Assembly (NCBI RefSeq): GCF_001949145.1
Contig: NW_019091440.1
Location: 943,954-1,005,227, forward strand
DNA: 61,274 nucleotides
Reading direction: 5' to 3'
Source of the DNA: Acanthaster planci
Taxonomy: Eukaryota; Echinodermata; Asteroidea; Valvatida; Acanthasteridae
Shown: piece by piece, positions 1 through 12,200 of the stretch
Numbering within the stretch: the stretch's first letter is position 1
Layout of the letters: every line of letters starts with the position of its first letter
The notes under the pieces: model-generated
What the model saw: only the letters and a program-made list of their open reading frames with translations
The model's database searches: none
What the model was told of the DNA's origin: nothing
Program-made: the position numbers and the translations under genes

Positions 1-354
1 TGTTGCTTACCTTTTCTGCTGACGGCTACCGATCCAATGATGATAATATCCACTGTCATGTGACTGTCCAGGCCAATCGGCAAGCTGAACTCTCTGACAC
101 CCTGGTAAAAACACAGACTCGTTCAAATATTTCATTCCTGCAATGCAAGCATTTAACGTACGACAACTTTTCACGCAAAACCTTACAGACAAGAGTGAAA
201 AATGAGCTCATAGCAACAGATATATTTTTTACAATTATACAGACGAAAGGCTACCAACAAAATGGCAGTGGATACTTAGAAATGATTTCACAACTGTGAC
301 GAAAAAACAGTCTTTAAGTGAACTTGCCGACTTCAGTTTACTTCTTGAGAGGGG

Positions 355-545
355 AGTCAGATTGTGGTGGTTATTTCCTCGCCTTTCACCTCTGGGACCT
401 GGGTGTGAATCCCACCTAGGTCAGCAGGTGGATTGGGCTTCAGTCCCTGCCTGATTCTGTGGGTTTTCCCTGGAATATTCGTCCAGGGTTTTCCTCTCAC
501 CTCTAAAACTTTACGTTTCTGCGTTGTCTGCTTAATTACCACTTT
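355..545 (+). mobile_element. tRNA-derived SINE
   Basis: The sequence has a good RNA polymerase III B-box-like word, GGTGTGAATCC, at 402-412. A weak A-box-like stretch precedes it near 366-385. Downstream is a conserved tail (gggttttccctgg near 461-474, then ggttttcctctcacctctaaaact near 487-511) of the kind seen in tRNA-derived SINEs of marine invertebrates. The exact ends are uncertain. It is non-coding; an antisense reading frame through it is not a gene. Confidence 0.6.
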
Positions 546-1183
546 ATCCTGTAATTGACACTAAATGTGCGGTTGAACAGGTAAAAATACATCAATAAAA
601 TAAATATCAGTACAGATTTAGCATAAAAACAAACTAGCATACTTTAAAAAAAGTGACAGACTGAGAAGTACAAGTAGATTGGAACAAAGTAATTCAATGA
701 CACGTGATTTGACAACCAACCAATCAAATGATGGGGTTTTTTTTTTCAAGCACTGAATAAAACCATTGTACAAATCTGTGATGCAGGAGTAACAGGCCTT
801 TACCATCTCAAAGAAACACATCTTGAGGAATAACTTTCAAGGCTCATAATTACCCGTGACGTGGAACACTTTCTTAAGTCATCTTTGCTCGGGTTGGATG
901 GTGGTACGATTCGGTTGAATAAACCAGTGCGGAGGCGCGGAGTTGGCACAAGCAATGTTTTGCGAGCCTGATTGTCAAAAGGAAACTCAACTTCAGTCTT
1001 CCGAGGCTAATAAATGTATCTTTTCAGGGCATGTCACTGTCATCATATAACTGTCATTGCCATTACATGAATAACATTGTCAAATATATTTTCAGATGTA
1101 GCTTGAGTAGTTAAGAAAAAGTCATGGTCATCTTTGATGCCACTGTCATTATATACATATGGTTGATGTTATTTCTTTAATAA
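546..1183. other. No gene seen
   Basis: AT-rich, ordinary intergenic sequence. From about 1020 the text becomes rich in CATTGTCA/ACTGTCAT words that lead into the duplicated block after the single N at 1184. I see no exon with convincing splice sites. Confidence 0.4.
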
Positions 1184-1781
1184 NAGCTGATGGCAATCAC
1201 TTTCACGATCTTACTCATCATGACAATCATTACGTGGTCAACAACAAACTTATCACCAGCAGGATCAATTATCATTATTACTATCCGATCAGCACACCAT
1301 ATTATTGTAATCACCGCGACATACTCACCTCATCATCACATCAACCCTATTACCATATCATCCAATCAATCTACACACAATCACCATGTTAATCCCAGTC
1401 ACCACACTACTCCCATCACCATTGTCAAATCACCAACATCACCACATCAGTCCTGACACTACATCAGTCAATCTACCCAATCACCACATTACTCCCATCA
1501 ACATCATCTAGATCACCCAGATCACCACATCACACTAACCAGTGCCTCCACATCTCCCATGATCACATCACCCAATTATCACTACACTACTTGTATCAGG
1601 TGTCACCCAATCAACACAGTATCCCTATCAAATAACCACTCACCACATTAGTCCTCTCACTGCATCACTCCAAATCCAATCTCACCATCACCACGATGTA
1701 TTGCCAAGTCCTGTACCCTTCCCCCCCTTACCATATTTACAAAGACCGTACCGGAGTCAACGCCTGACATATTCTGCCTAC

Positions 1782-1895
1782 CTCAAGGGTGAGAAACCTG
1801 GCGTGCTCCTGGGGCTTGTCAGGGTTCACCTTGACGGTTCTCGCTCCCTGAAAAGCTTCAAGGTCCTTGAGCCTTTCATTGGCTGCTGCAGCTCC
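1782..1895 (-). CDS. Probable internal exon of an unidentified gene (copy 1)
   Basis: Read on the minus strand, an acceptor (ttgttgctaacag) is followed by 114 nt of open frame and a donor (gag|gtaggc). That gives 38 codons, phase 0 to 0. The peptide is helical and charged, with the stretches ANERLKDLEAFQGARTVK and DKPQEHARFLTLE. A shorter alternative donor (aag|gtgaac at 1830) would give 22 codons. The second copy at 2888-3001 differs at two sites, and both changes are silent in this minus frame (Ala GCA/GCT, Glu GAA/GAG). In the plus frame they would change Phe/Leu and Cys/Ser. I do not recognise the protein, and I did not find neighbouring exons. Confidence 0.4.
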
Positions 1896-2006
1896 CTGTT
1901 AGCAACAACCACAGAATTTTCTACTTTAATTCCAACTCTCCATGTTACTTTGGCAAGAAACCCTGCCAGACACGTCAATCTACATCATCTGCCAGCCCAG
2001 TGTAAC

Positions 2007-2283
2007 AAGATCCAACAAGTCAACTCTCCCCAAGGCCAAACGGCCTGGGAGTCTGTGGTTGCCAGTCACCACAAGGTCCAACAGGTCAACTCTCCCCAAG
2101 GCCAAACAGCCTTGGAGTCTGTTGTTACCAGTCACTACAAGATCCAACAGGTCAACTCTCCCCAAGACCAAACGGCCTGGGAATGTGTGGTTACCAGTCA
2201 CCACAAGATCCAACAGGTCAACTCTCCCCAAGGCCAAACGGCCTGGGAGTCTGTGGTTACCAGTCACCACAAGATCCGACAGG
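2007..2283. repeat. 66-bp minisatellite, 4+ units
   Basis: Units begin at 2007, 2073, 2139 and 2205, each aagatccaacaggtcaactc... to ...ccagtcaccac, exactly 66 bp. A partial fifth unit runs to the N at 2284. Because 66 is a multiple of three, all open frames stay open through the array, which makes long but meaningless reading frames on both strands. Confidence 0.9.
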
Positions 2284-2887
2284 NTGCTGATGGCAATCAC
2301 TTTCACGATCTTACTCATCATGACAATCATTACGTGGTCAACAACAAACTTATCACCACCAGGATCAATTATCATTATTACTATCCGATCAGCACACCAT
2401 ATTATGGCAATCACCGCGACATACTCACCTCATCATCACATCAACCCTATTACCATATCATCCCATCAATCTACACACAATCACCATGTCAATCCCAGTC
2501 AGTCAATCCCAGTATTCCCATCACGATTGTCACAATCACCAACATCCCCACATCAGTCCTGACACTATATCAGCCAATCTACCCAATCACCACATTACTC
2601 CCATCACAATCATCAAGATCACCCAGATCACCACATCACACTAACCAGTGCCTCCACATCTCTCATGATCACACCACCCAATTATCACTACACTACTTGT
2701 ATCAGGTGTCACCCAATCACCACAGTATCCCCATCAAATAACCACTCACCACATCAGTCCTCTCACTGCATCACTCCAAATCCTATCTCACCATCACCAC
2801 GATGTATTGCCAAGTCCTGTACCCTTCCCCCCCTTACCATATTTACAAAGACCGTACCGGAGTCAACGCCTGACATATTCTGCCTAC

Positions 2888-3001
2888 CTCAAGGGTGAGA
2901 AACCTGGCGTGCTCCTGGGGCTTGTCAGGGTTCACCTTGACGGTTCTCGCTCCCTGAAAAGCTTCAAGGTCCTTGAGCCTCTCATTGGCAGCTGCAGCTC
3001 C
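2888..3001 (-). CDS. Probable internal exon of an unidentified gene (copy 2)
   Basis: Second copy of the 38-codon exon described at 1782-1895, with the same acceptor and the same donor (gag|gtaggc). The encoded peptide is identical to copy 1; the two nucleotide differences are silent. Whether both copies are used in one transcript (a repeated exon), or one is an assembly duplicate, cannot be decided here. Confidence 0.4.
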
Positions 3002-3112
3002 CTGTTAGCAACAACCACAGAATTTTCTACTTTAATTCCAACTCTCCATGTTACTTTGGCAAGAAACCCTGCCAGACACGTCAATCTACATCATCTGCCA
3101 GCCCAGTGTAAC

Positions 3113-3256
3113 AAGATCCAACAAGTCAACTCTCCCCAAGACCAAACGGCCTTGGAGTCTGTGGTTGCCAGTCACCACAAGATCCAACAGGTCAACTCTC
3201 CCCAAGGCCAAACGGCCTGGGAGTCTGTGGTTGCCAGTCACCACAAGATCCAACAG
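3113..3256. repeat. 66-bp minisatellite, 2 units
   Basis: Units start at 3113 and 3179, with a 12-bp remnant at 3245-3256, where the array ends and unrelated sequence (tggcaatgttcaatgg) begins. Same unit as the array at 2007-2283, but half the copies. Confidence 0.9.
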
Positions 3257-3364
3257 TGGCAATGTTCAATGGGGCTACTGTACCTCCCATTGTCTCAATA
3301 CGGCCAGTTTGTTTGGCTGCTGTTGAGTGCCCAGTGCATCAAACTTCTTCGCCCGATGCACCGT

Positions 3365-3490
3365 GCAGGTGTGTCATACATAGTGTGGACCTCTACACAA
3401 AAGAAGTCCACATAATGCAGGGTACGATGGCGTCGTGTGGACTCGCACATGTCCACATAATATTTTCCCCTCTTTGAAGAGTGCTTCTCC
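3365..3490 (+). repeat. Dispersed GTCCAC/GTGGAC hairpin repeat, copy 1
   Basis: Begins catacatagtgtggacc and contains agaagtccacataatg, then gtgtggactcgcaca and gtccacataata, ending in ttttcccctctttgaa. The paired gtggac/gtccac words can form small hairpins. Related copies lie at 15950-16100 (+), 35090-35360 (-) and 52190-52450 (+). No coding capacity; probably a short non-autonomous element. Confidence 0.6.
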
Positions 3491-3956
3491 TGAAGGCCGA
3501 TAACGCCCCCTCTAATAAAAAGAGTAAATTCAAATGTGTTGCAACAAAAACAGTTTTCTTAATATTGAAACAACCTTGAAATTTGGGATCCGATGGTGGA
3601 CAGGTCTTGGAAAACAAGCAATGTTCTTTTCCTCGAGAAAGTTCCAAACTTTCTGTCTGATCGATGCTTTCGTAATATCTGTGTGTTGAGAGGAAAACCA
3701 CAAACAGAATAAACTGGTTTAGAAATTACAAAAGGCCAAACATCATTTTCTTCACAACACGACAGTGAATATTTGGCATCGATATCCTTTGCTTTTTTGC
3801 CGGCATGGCAACAAAACACGAGCAGTGACTGTTTAGGGTAACTCAGAAAATTTAGGATGAAAAATTTTCATCTGTTTCTAAACTTACAGGTACATGTAAA
3901 TGACTATTGTGGATTCGTATTCACAAGATGGAATTCAGACCTAGACATAGATCGGA
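3491..3956. other. No gene seen
   Basis: Ordinary AT-rich sequence. The reading frames here are short and have no recognisable features. Confidence 0.4.
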
Positions 3957-4096
3957 CTTAATTTCCATAGAAAAAAAATCCAGTGCGTCCAAAGCCATAA
4001 ACCATGAAAAAAAGTGCAGTAGGCTTATCTTTCAATTTAAGAAACCGAACGTACATGCACAGGTAAGATTTATTTTAAGGAAGTCTAGGCTATAAA
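3957..4096 (+). repeat. ~139-bp direct repeat, first copy
   Basis: cttaatttccatagaaaaaa... to ...aggaagtctaggctataa. An almost identical copy lies at 5291-5429; they differ by an A-run length change and one G/A. No coding features. Confidence 0.85.
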
Positions 4097-5254
4097 TTTT
4101 CACAGCGAAAATGGTCAAACCGACATGTGGAGTGCTGAACAAGCCTGGCCAATGGCCTGACGCATGTGATAAGCACAAACGGTGTGATCGTTGTCAGGTG
4201 GAAATGAGAGATTAGTGGGTAAAAACGTCAGATTTAAAAGAAAAAAACACCTGGTCTCATGGCCTACACCTACCATGCAACCGTTTTCAAGGTTGTAAAA
4301 GTGGACTTTGCGTGAAATTCCATCACCGATCATTTACCTCAATCCCGGTAGGGACTCACATAAATGAGTGAGGGCGCTGTTCATTTGGGAACTCATTTTC
4401 TTTTATAAAAATAAGAGAATGTAATTAAAATTTTGTCTTTTTCCGCACGCTCTACGTCCTAGATGTCATTTCCAATTTCCAAATTGTTGAAATTTTAGTG
4501 AAGCAAGCACTAAATTCATTGAAAAAAAGCATGGAAATGAGAATTTTAGGCTTTCCAGTCAAAATCCACACTCATTTTGGAGTACAAGAAATTACAGTTT
4601 ATTCTGCATTTAGGCCTACACCCAAAAACTTCTCAAAATATCCCTGCTTCGAAACGAAATATTTCTTTGCTTTGCAGGGTCCGATGGAATCCAAACTTAC
4701 TGGTACATCAGAATGTTTCGTATGACCTCTCCAAGATCACTTCAATTTTTTCATGATTCGTTCAATAGGAAAAAAAATAAGCCTAGACCCGTAAACAAGG
4801 CTCTACGTACATGGATACATGTACATGCATGTACATGTATGTACTCCTTCATCTATATACTGGGCCCCGTGCCAATTGATAGTGATTTCTTTCGATCAAG
4901 TTACTGGGATGTCCGGGGATATTATCAGACATCCGCTGGATCTTATGACTTGGCCTTGCACAGGTACATGTATGTTCACTACTTACGCTGCCAACTATCC
5001 CCCGGGTTGCTACATGTATTTGCAGAAAACTCACCTTTTCTTCATTGGGAGGAAATAATTTTACCTTCGGTTGGCGTTTTCCCCACTTTGGACGAATTTT
5101 GGCCCGACTTGCACATTACACAGACTCCTTTGTATGGTTAACTGATGGTAGCCTGTACAGAGAGCCTGTCTAGTTCATGCAACCAGACTTCAGCACATAC
5201 GAATTTTGTTCAGATCTGCAAGAGTAGCTGTTTGAACCAAGTAGTTGTGGAAAA
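4097..5254. other. No gene seen; TGTACATG palindromes
   Basis: Non-coding by inspection. At about 4808-4845 there is a cluster of self-complementary tacatgtacatgcatgtaca-type words, a motif that recurs across the window (24940, 25455, 33040, 36798, 53241, 58864). Confidence 0.4.
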
Positions 5255-5465
5255 TTACGGCTGTTTTGTGTTGCAGCTAATGCGCAACACTTAATTTCCA
5301 TAGAAAAAAAAATCCAGTGCGTCCAAAGCCATAAACCATGAAAAAAAGTGCAGTAGGCTTATCTTTCAATTTAAGAAACCGAACGTACATGCACAGGTAA
5401 GATTTATTTTAAGGAAGTCTAGACTATAATTACGGCTGTTTTGTGTTGCAGCTGATGCGCAACAC
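5255..5465 (+). repeat. 139-bp copied segment between 36-bp direct repeats
   Basis: A 36-bp word (ttacggctgttttgtgttgc...gcgcaacac) occurs at 5255-5290 and again at 5430-5465 with one difference. Between the two lies 5291-5429, a near-perfect copy of 3957-4096. The arrangement resembles a templated insertion or an unresolved haplotype overlap. It does not look like a standard transposon, because flanking duplications of 36 bp are too long. Confidence 0.8.
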
Positions 5466-7676
5466 CACCTTCAGCTGGTTCCCTGTCTAGTCAAATACCA
5501 CTGGCGGCAAATCGCTGAACTTGAAGCGCAGCTTGCTCTCTGTGACGTGATACGGAACAGCCATCAGTTTTGTGCAAGTCAGGCCAAAATTCGTCCAGAG
5601 TGGGGAAACGCCAACAGCAGGCAACATGTTTTCCTCCAAATGACATGCACAAGGACAAGGCATATTTTCTGCAAATAGCAATCTGGGGGATAGTTAGCCC
5701 CACAATTACAAGTAGCCACAGCATTAGGGGGCGCTCTTCATGGATGGGTGTGTTTTTCATTTATAATGCATTCCATCCACGAACTGCCTATCCAGTAATG
5801 TGCTCGAGTCTTCAGGTTTATAAAAAAAAAAAAATCATTCGGTTCAGGGCCCAGTGTACCGACAAAGGAGTATACAAAGGGCCCTGTTTACAGGTCTAGC
5901 CTACATGACCTAAGCCTAGCTGAAAATTTATGAACATGATGAATGAGCCTCCTAACACATGTAACACTAACAAAAAGTAACAGACCTACATGTATGTTGA
6001 GACAATGTAAGATGGCGTGTGCTGACAATTGACATCGGGTTGGCCATTTTTTTCCTAGAGTTTTCAGTTCCTTTCTTGTTTGGTTACTTACAATTTACAT
6101 TAAATCAGTCTCTACTCACCCATTTGGATTACATCTTTATAAACATCAAAGACAGGCTAAAATTGGAACATCTGTGCAAATACCACCCAGCACTGATGAG
6201 CGCTGACATGTTGATTTTAAACCAGTACCCGGCGCATGTCGTGCTTTATAATTATCGCAGAGTTGGGACCAGTGAAATTGAGATAGGTGACAAAAACCAC
6301 TAGAGGGCGCCGCGCCGGTGCGCGCCGGTCATTCATTGTTCATACCGCAAATAAGCCGCAACAGTGATTTAGAAAATCGATCGCTTCACTGCATTCCAAA
6401 ATAGAGCAATTTTGAGGGCCCCGTTTGGTCTGATACTCGGTTAGAAAAAAAACAAGCCGGCAGTCCTGCTCCTAGATTTCATTCTCCTTCTGAACAAGTC
6501 CATGAGCCACGAAATGTTTTAATAGCAGAGACTTTCACAGCCTACAAATCTTGATTCGGTTCGCGGAGGCCATTTTGGACCTATTTACTGGCATAAACCA
6601 CCAGACTGCATTCAAACATGAATATTTCAAAATTATCACCCTAGGTATTCTCGTGGCCTGACATCCAGGAACTTTTGCACATGATTGAACATGAATAGCA
6701 CGAAGGGTAAGAGAAGGGGGAATTTACGCGCAGTCGCGCAGACACAAATTCCTGAAAGTGTCTACCAAAACATTATTGATTGTAAAATATACGTATTTAT
6801 TGTTGAGGAACACTAACAAGAAAAAACAAACAAACAATTGAAAAATAAAAACCAGTTATCTGGGAGAAAATTGCAGTATTTGCAAAATGTCTGTCAAGAG
6901 GTGTAAAGTTAAAGAGACAATGTCACAATTAAGTGAAATATCAAATTAAAAAACAAAATCAAGAACACTTCATAGTATTTTTAAAAATAAAGAAAACAAA
7001 ATGGATTATAACTGTTTTATTGAACAAGACCGTGGCATGAAGATACATGTATCTGCGGTACCAGCAGATTTTGTTTGGAATTTCAGCATTCGTTTTGAGA
7101 TTTTTATGATTTAGTTTACACTGTGACAAATTGAAATTGACCGCAAAGAGTTACTCCAGAAGGTTCAACTCTTGAAAAAGAATGCACTGCGGCGAAATTG
7201 AAAAAAAATGAGATCGACTCTTTCACCCTGTAAATACATTGTCACGCTTCATTGATGCAGAGTATTAGAATTTTTATCACATAAATCAATTGAGTGTATA
7301 AATGAGTGGGGCTGCTAACATGACAACCTTCAAGTTCTCCCAAGCAGAACATGTGTTTGCTTTCGTTGTTTTTTCTTCTTTTTAATTTTTTTTTCTGGCA
7401 AACGTTTTTGAGTTTCCAGTGCACGTGTAGAGTTTCACCTCAGATTAAAATCTATGTAGGCCTGCATGCTTGCCCTTTTCAGGAAATGAATCGAAAACTG
7501 CCCGTCCCGGTAAAATGAAACCGAATGCTTTATATTGACAAATAATGACAAATTAACACTCAGAAACATTTCCTTGTGTAATTCATACAGGGTCAGTTTT
7601 ATGAAACACTATTCATCAATATTCTAAAATGTTCTCTGACAGCAAGGCAGTGCTCAGGAATTTCCTGGTGCCTGCA
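5466..7676. other. No gene seen
   Basis: No exon with convincing splice sites and no RNA gene recognised. 6780-7000 is strongly A-rich. Small words such as aggcctgc near 7456 are genome-wide background. Confidence 0.35.
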
Positions 7677-7678
7677 TA

Positions 7679-8110
7679 GAGGGATCCCAATACGGCGCTT
7701 CTAGCGTCGATTTGCGAACTTCCGCGTCTGAAAACGAGGCTGTCTGTGTCAGCTTCAATTCTTAATATGATTAGATGATTGAAAGTAAGGAGTCAAGACA
7801 CAAAATACATAAAGGTATGTTAAATTCAGACTTCTTAGGCCGCAAAATTTTGTGAAAAAGTCTTTCAGGATGACTCGACACGTAAAATCAAAAGAAAAAA
7901 TAACGGCAGTTTACCGCGAACTAACATACCTGCGATGGTCGTGTAACTTTATGTGCAGTGGGCGTGGTTTAAACTGAAGTGGTGTCACACTTGCGAACCT
8001 GGATACTTCATGTTCTCTGTCGAATTCGCGGAGGCGTGCGACGAAGTTCAGCACAGAGAGCCTCGGTTTCAATTCGGATATGTGCAGACGGCGCTAATGT
8101 GAAATCCCTC
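7679..8110. mobile_element. MITE with TA target duplication
   Basis: A 432-bp element with terminal inverted repeats. The left end reads gagggatcccaatacggcgc; the right end read on the other strand is gagggatttcacattagcgc. Both contain a later aacgaggctgtctgtg / accgaggctctctgtg word. TA dinucleotides at 7677-7678 and 8111-8112 fit a TA target duplication, as in Tc1/mariner-type elements. A piece of its interior (cagtgggcgtggtttaaac near 7958) recurs in reverse near 29460. No transposase frame; non-autonomous. Confidence 0.6.
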
Positions 8111-8112
8111 TA

Positions 8113-9206
8113 TCACAATCGCTGAACAGTTGTGCAGTCAGTAGTGGAGCGTACCTGGGGCCCGCCTTCGATGCGTACGGCGCAAGCGCAGAAATGAAGA
8201 TAAATTCTCATGGCATTCTACACTCTGACTGATATTCCAAGGATAGTGAATTATGTTTTGATTTCACTCAGCTGGTACTTATTTCTTTGAAAATGTTCGT
8301 CATACTGAAACCAGGAAAAGTTGCCAAATTCTTCGAGGCTCAAGTTAAATGGAAACCCTGGCCTGGCTTTGTTCGAATCGAGGAAGTTGAGCCGCAGTTA
8401 AGAATTTTTATCGTTTGTTATTTTAGTACAAGGTTCAGGGATCAGTTCTTCTGCAGTTGCATGATTTCTAGAGTTTTCAGTGGATGAACTTACAAACAGC
8501 CAAAAACAGCTCACAGCCTCCCCCCCCAAAAAAACCACTTCAAACAATATGTTGCAGATGAGTGCTTTGCCCTCCCCCGTCATTGTACCCCCTCGGAAAA
8601 TGTCTGGCAACGCCCACGCAAAGAACCCTTGCTCGTGATTTTGTGACGACACATCAAATAATTTGCCATTCAAAGTCGCAAGGTTAAGAGTAGAACATTC
8701 AACTCAGGTGCTAGCTCACGTCAATATTCGCTTTGATTTTCCATTGGTGATAAGTGTGAACCTACCTTTAGTCTAAAGAAACAGCACTTGTATCTTCTTA
8801 ACCATCCTGATAAAACCATTCAAATATAACTTGAAGTGAAAAGTTGAAGAATGTAACTAAGTCTTCTTTCACATTTTGGGACAGAAAACGGTATGCAGTT
8901 AAATTAGACACCCTGACCCCGCGAAATTGTGTTACAAAACTGGTTTAATTTCGCAAATGGGGCAAAATCACTGTCAGAGATGTTTTACCAACTGGGACAG
9001 CTTCAATTGTTTTTCATTAGTGGAAACCGATGATAATTATACACAATAAATATTACCTCATATTAATCTGCTTATTATAAGCGAAAGTGGGGAAGATTGC
9101 GCTTCCGTAGGCCTAATCCGAAAACGAAAGGAGAGATGTTTGGATGAATAAGCGGAAGTTGAAAACTCACTTTCCTCTGAACACTTTCGGTTGTCATAAT
9201 TCACAG
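8113..9206. other. Upstream region of Ly6-A, no gene seen
   Basis: No coding exon recognised. The stretch leads into the TATA box of Ly6-A. Confidence 0.35.
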
Positions 9207-9217
9207 TTATAAAAAGG
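9207..9217 (+). promoter_or_regulatory. TATA box of Ly6-A
   Basis: ttataaaaagg stands 55-65 bp upstream of the Ly6-A start codon at 9272. A start of transcription about 30 bp downstream (near 9240) would give a 5' leader of roughly 30 nt. No comparable TATA box is visible upstream of the B and B' genes. Confidence 0.65.
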
Positions 9218-9271
9218 TAACATACTTTCATTTTTGTGCATCTGCGTCGTCCTGGCTAAGCAGTACCCAAA

Positions 9272-12200
9272 ATGAACAAGTTAGCTTCCCTGTTTGTGAT
9301 ATCAGCATGCTTTGGTAAGTGTTGTCTTCTCGATAATGTTTGCGAAATCCATTGATTTGGTATATCTGTCGGTCACTCTTTTAGATCAGCAAGTCACTCG
9401 TTTTGTCTGTCACTACACGTCATTGTGATGGTCAAGTAACCTAATAGGCCTTCTGCAAAGTTAAATTTGCATAAAATCCCCTACACCAAGTTAATTAATT
9501 GCATATAAACATAACAATTTGAATTCCCCAGACTAAAGACATTGTTGCTATACGTTGCAATTTGCGGCGAGCTTTTGCATAGCGACCACCATCTCTTGAA
9601 TAGACTGGTTTCTTTGTGCCCAATGGCATTAATTGTGTATACTAAATATCGACAAGCACGGCGTCCACTAAGTGTTTCATGCGCACCATTTACCAAAAAA
9701 GCCAATGGTAGATACCGTACTCAGACTACTTATGTGCTGGATACTGTATCGTGACTTAATGTTTTAAAAAACTTAAAAAAAACACGTTGCTATGGGTTTG
9801 AAACCCACTACAGGTCACGTGATTTAGTGGGCGCGATTGGTCTATTCAGTTGTTATGTTTACGTGGATTTAAAAGTATACCAGATTTAACTCGCGAAAGG
9901 CTTATTGGTCCCTCACCGAGTCACCGTAGTTACTCGCTCGCCCAACCACCGCGTCACGTATATCGCTCAACCCTGCAGTTGCTCAGTTACTCAGTTCCTT
10001 AACCACTCATTAGGTTTGCCATTGAGTCACACAATCAGTCACTCAGTTAGTGTGAGTCCTCTAGTTTATACTTTACCAGGGAGTGCCCTATTTTGGTTGT
10101 ATTAAGTTTCCCTAAGAAGAGCTGTTGTCGATATCGATAGGCTTCAAACCCAGTCTGTTAGAGTTGGTTTTATGAACTATAAGGGGCGCAGTAAAAAGTC
10201 ATATGTAAAACAAATTTCTCATTTCCTTCAGAAACATTTTAGACAGGCAATCCCTAGAAATTACACATGAAATTGAGCAGAAGGAAATTTCCTAAGTAAA
10301 ATTGCGCATTCAAATGAGATTCAATGATTTCAAAAGATTATAAGTTATTTTCAAAAGTAAAACGATAATTAATCAATGTTTTCTCGAATACAACCTCAAT
10401 TTGTGTTTGTCAAAATAATTCTTTACTTACACCAGGCACGTTTTGAATGCAAATGTGGTTTTCTTTCATCTAAACGCGGTAAATTGTGTCAAACAATTAC
10501 TCGTAACTTATCAATAATTGTGGTCATCAAACTCAGTGAACCACCTCTATGAACGCTCAGTAATAAGTCAACCCTTAATAGCTCTTTTACTAATAAATAA
10601 ATAGATATGCACGCATGCGTATGAATGGGCATAGAGGGCAAAAGCGCGTCCCGCCTGAGGTAAATGTAAGAATATACAAGGGCAAAATGTCCATGTCATT
10701 TTGTTTTCAAAGTCTCTGGGATGTTTTACTTTTATTTTCTGAACACCTTCCAAGTACCCCTATTTTCAATGGGTCAGTCCTGAGCTTTTTGTAGAGAGAG
10801 TTGCGACATGAGTGTCTCAATTATTGGAACCATAATGGCGGATTGTGCGTCAGTGCACATTGACAATTAGCACACAATAGCTGCTTGCTGTGCACACATA
10901 GTGAAAAGCCATTTGGGTTCCAAAATCTGATTTGTGATTCCCACGCGATATACAGCTCTGCCCAGTCAGGCTTTGTGATGTGCCGCCAGGCCCAATTATG
11001 CGCATGCGTGCATAAGTATGCATTATTTTATCAGCGGATAGGTCCATTGTTTTGTTTTCTTTTCCTCAGCTACAGCCCACGCCCTCGGGTGCTATTTGTG
11101 TTCTTATGACAGTGTGCCAGGCAGATCACTAATTTCAGAGGAGTGGTGCAATGACCCCTTCAACGTGTCCGACGTCTCCGGATTTTGTGCCGTGTCCAGT
11201 GCAGGCTCCATTCCTGCAGACTGTGTGGTAAGACCAACTAGCGTTAATTTCAGCTCAGATATTCTGCTGTGGCAGAAGGCTAATTCTTTGAAGCGCAGCT
11301 TCGTCCGGGCGGGAGGGCACAGGAGCGTGTACCGCCCCACCCTCTTGACATGTTGAAGAGTACGTATGGCCTCTATGCAAGCCAAGATTAATTTCAGCCA
11401 GATTTTCTGTGCTCCTAAAACATATTTATTGTGCTCACCCCAAGGGGGCCCGCCCCCTCGGAAATTTCACCCCAGTTAACCACGTAGCGAATGACCTGGA
11501 GTGTTTGCCCCATCCGGTCCCATCCATGAGAATGGAAATGCCAAGTGGCAATGCAGAATATTCCGTCCACGGCGGTGGAATAATTTCCAAAAGGGAAGGG
11601 GCACTTGTGGGACCATTGCAGGCTCCTTACTTCTGTTGCCAGTGAGTCTCGCACTGATCGTTGTTACCACAGTCTCTTTGGAGTGGACACAAATGCAACC
11701 TACTGGGGTTAAACATCAAATCAGGGGCGTGTTCTAAGGAGACATGAACCATGTCCACTGACAGTATCGTCTGCTTCCTTAATTGTGCTTGTTTCTGTCA
11801 GATGACGTAATCGTTTCTGATTCTTCGTTTTTGCGGGCCACCCCTTAACGTGTTGCTGGTTAGTGTTTTGAAGTCACAACCATGTTTCTGGTTAAGGGTC
11901 GCCAAAACACGCGTTCAGATTGTCTCACTGAACAGCAAGAGCCCCCCGTGTCAAGTGATGGCATTTCACGCCTCTAGGCGGATAGATTGGTTTCCACCCC
12001 GTACGTATAGTCTCCAGACGTCTTACAGACGTCCTCCGAAAGTAGGGCCCAGTAGCGGGTATTGAATCCAGCTGAATCCTGCCGGGTGTATGCAAATGAG
12101 GGAACGATGCCTGCACCAATGAACAAATCAAGCAGGAGCCGATAGCATTTTGGTTTTTCTTCTTCGTTGCCAAAAAAACCTCCCACAAATAGTTTATTAA

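Larger units (their letters stand above)
1185..3256. repeat. Tandem duplication of a ~1.1 kb block
   Basis: Copy 1 (about 1187-2283) and copy 2 (about 2287-3256) run in the same order. Each has a CATCACC/ATCACC-rich, strongly strand-asymmetric stretch of about 500 bp, then a stretch with a probable minus-strand exon, then a 66-bp minisatellite. Both copies start with gctgatggcaatcacttt directly after a single N (1184 and 2284). The copies differ only by scattered substitutions and small indels. Single Ns are typical of contig joins, so the duplication may be real or may be two haplotypes placed end to end. Confidence 0.85.

Noticed and set aside
1701-2741. Long plus-strand open frame with PYLQRP and repeated QQVNSPQGQTA segments
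   Set aside because: It is held open by the 66-bp minisatellite and crosses a contig join. The differences between the two copies change amino acids in this frame but are silent in the minus frame.
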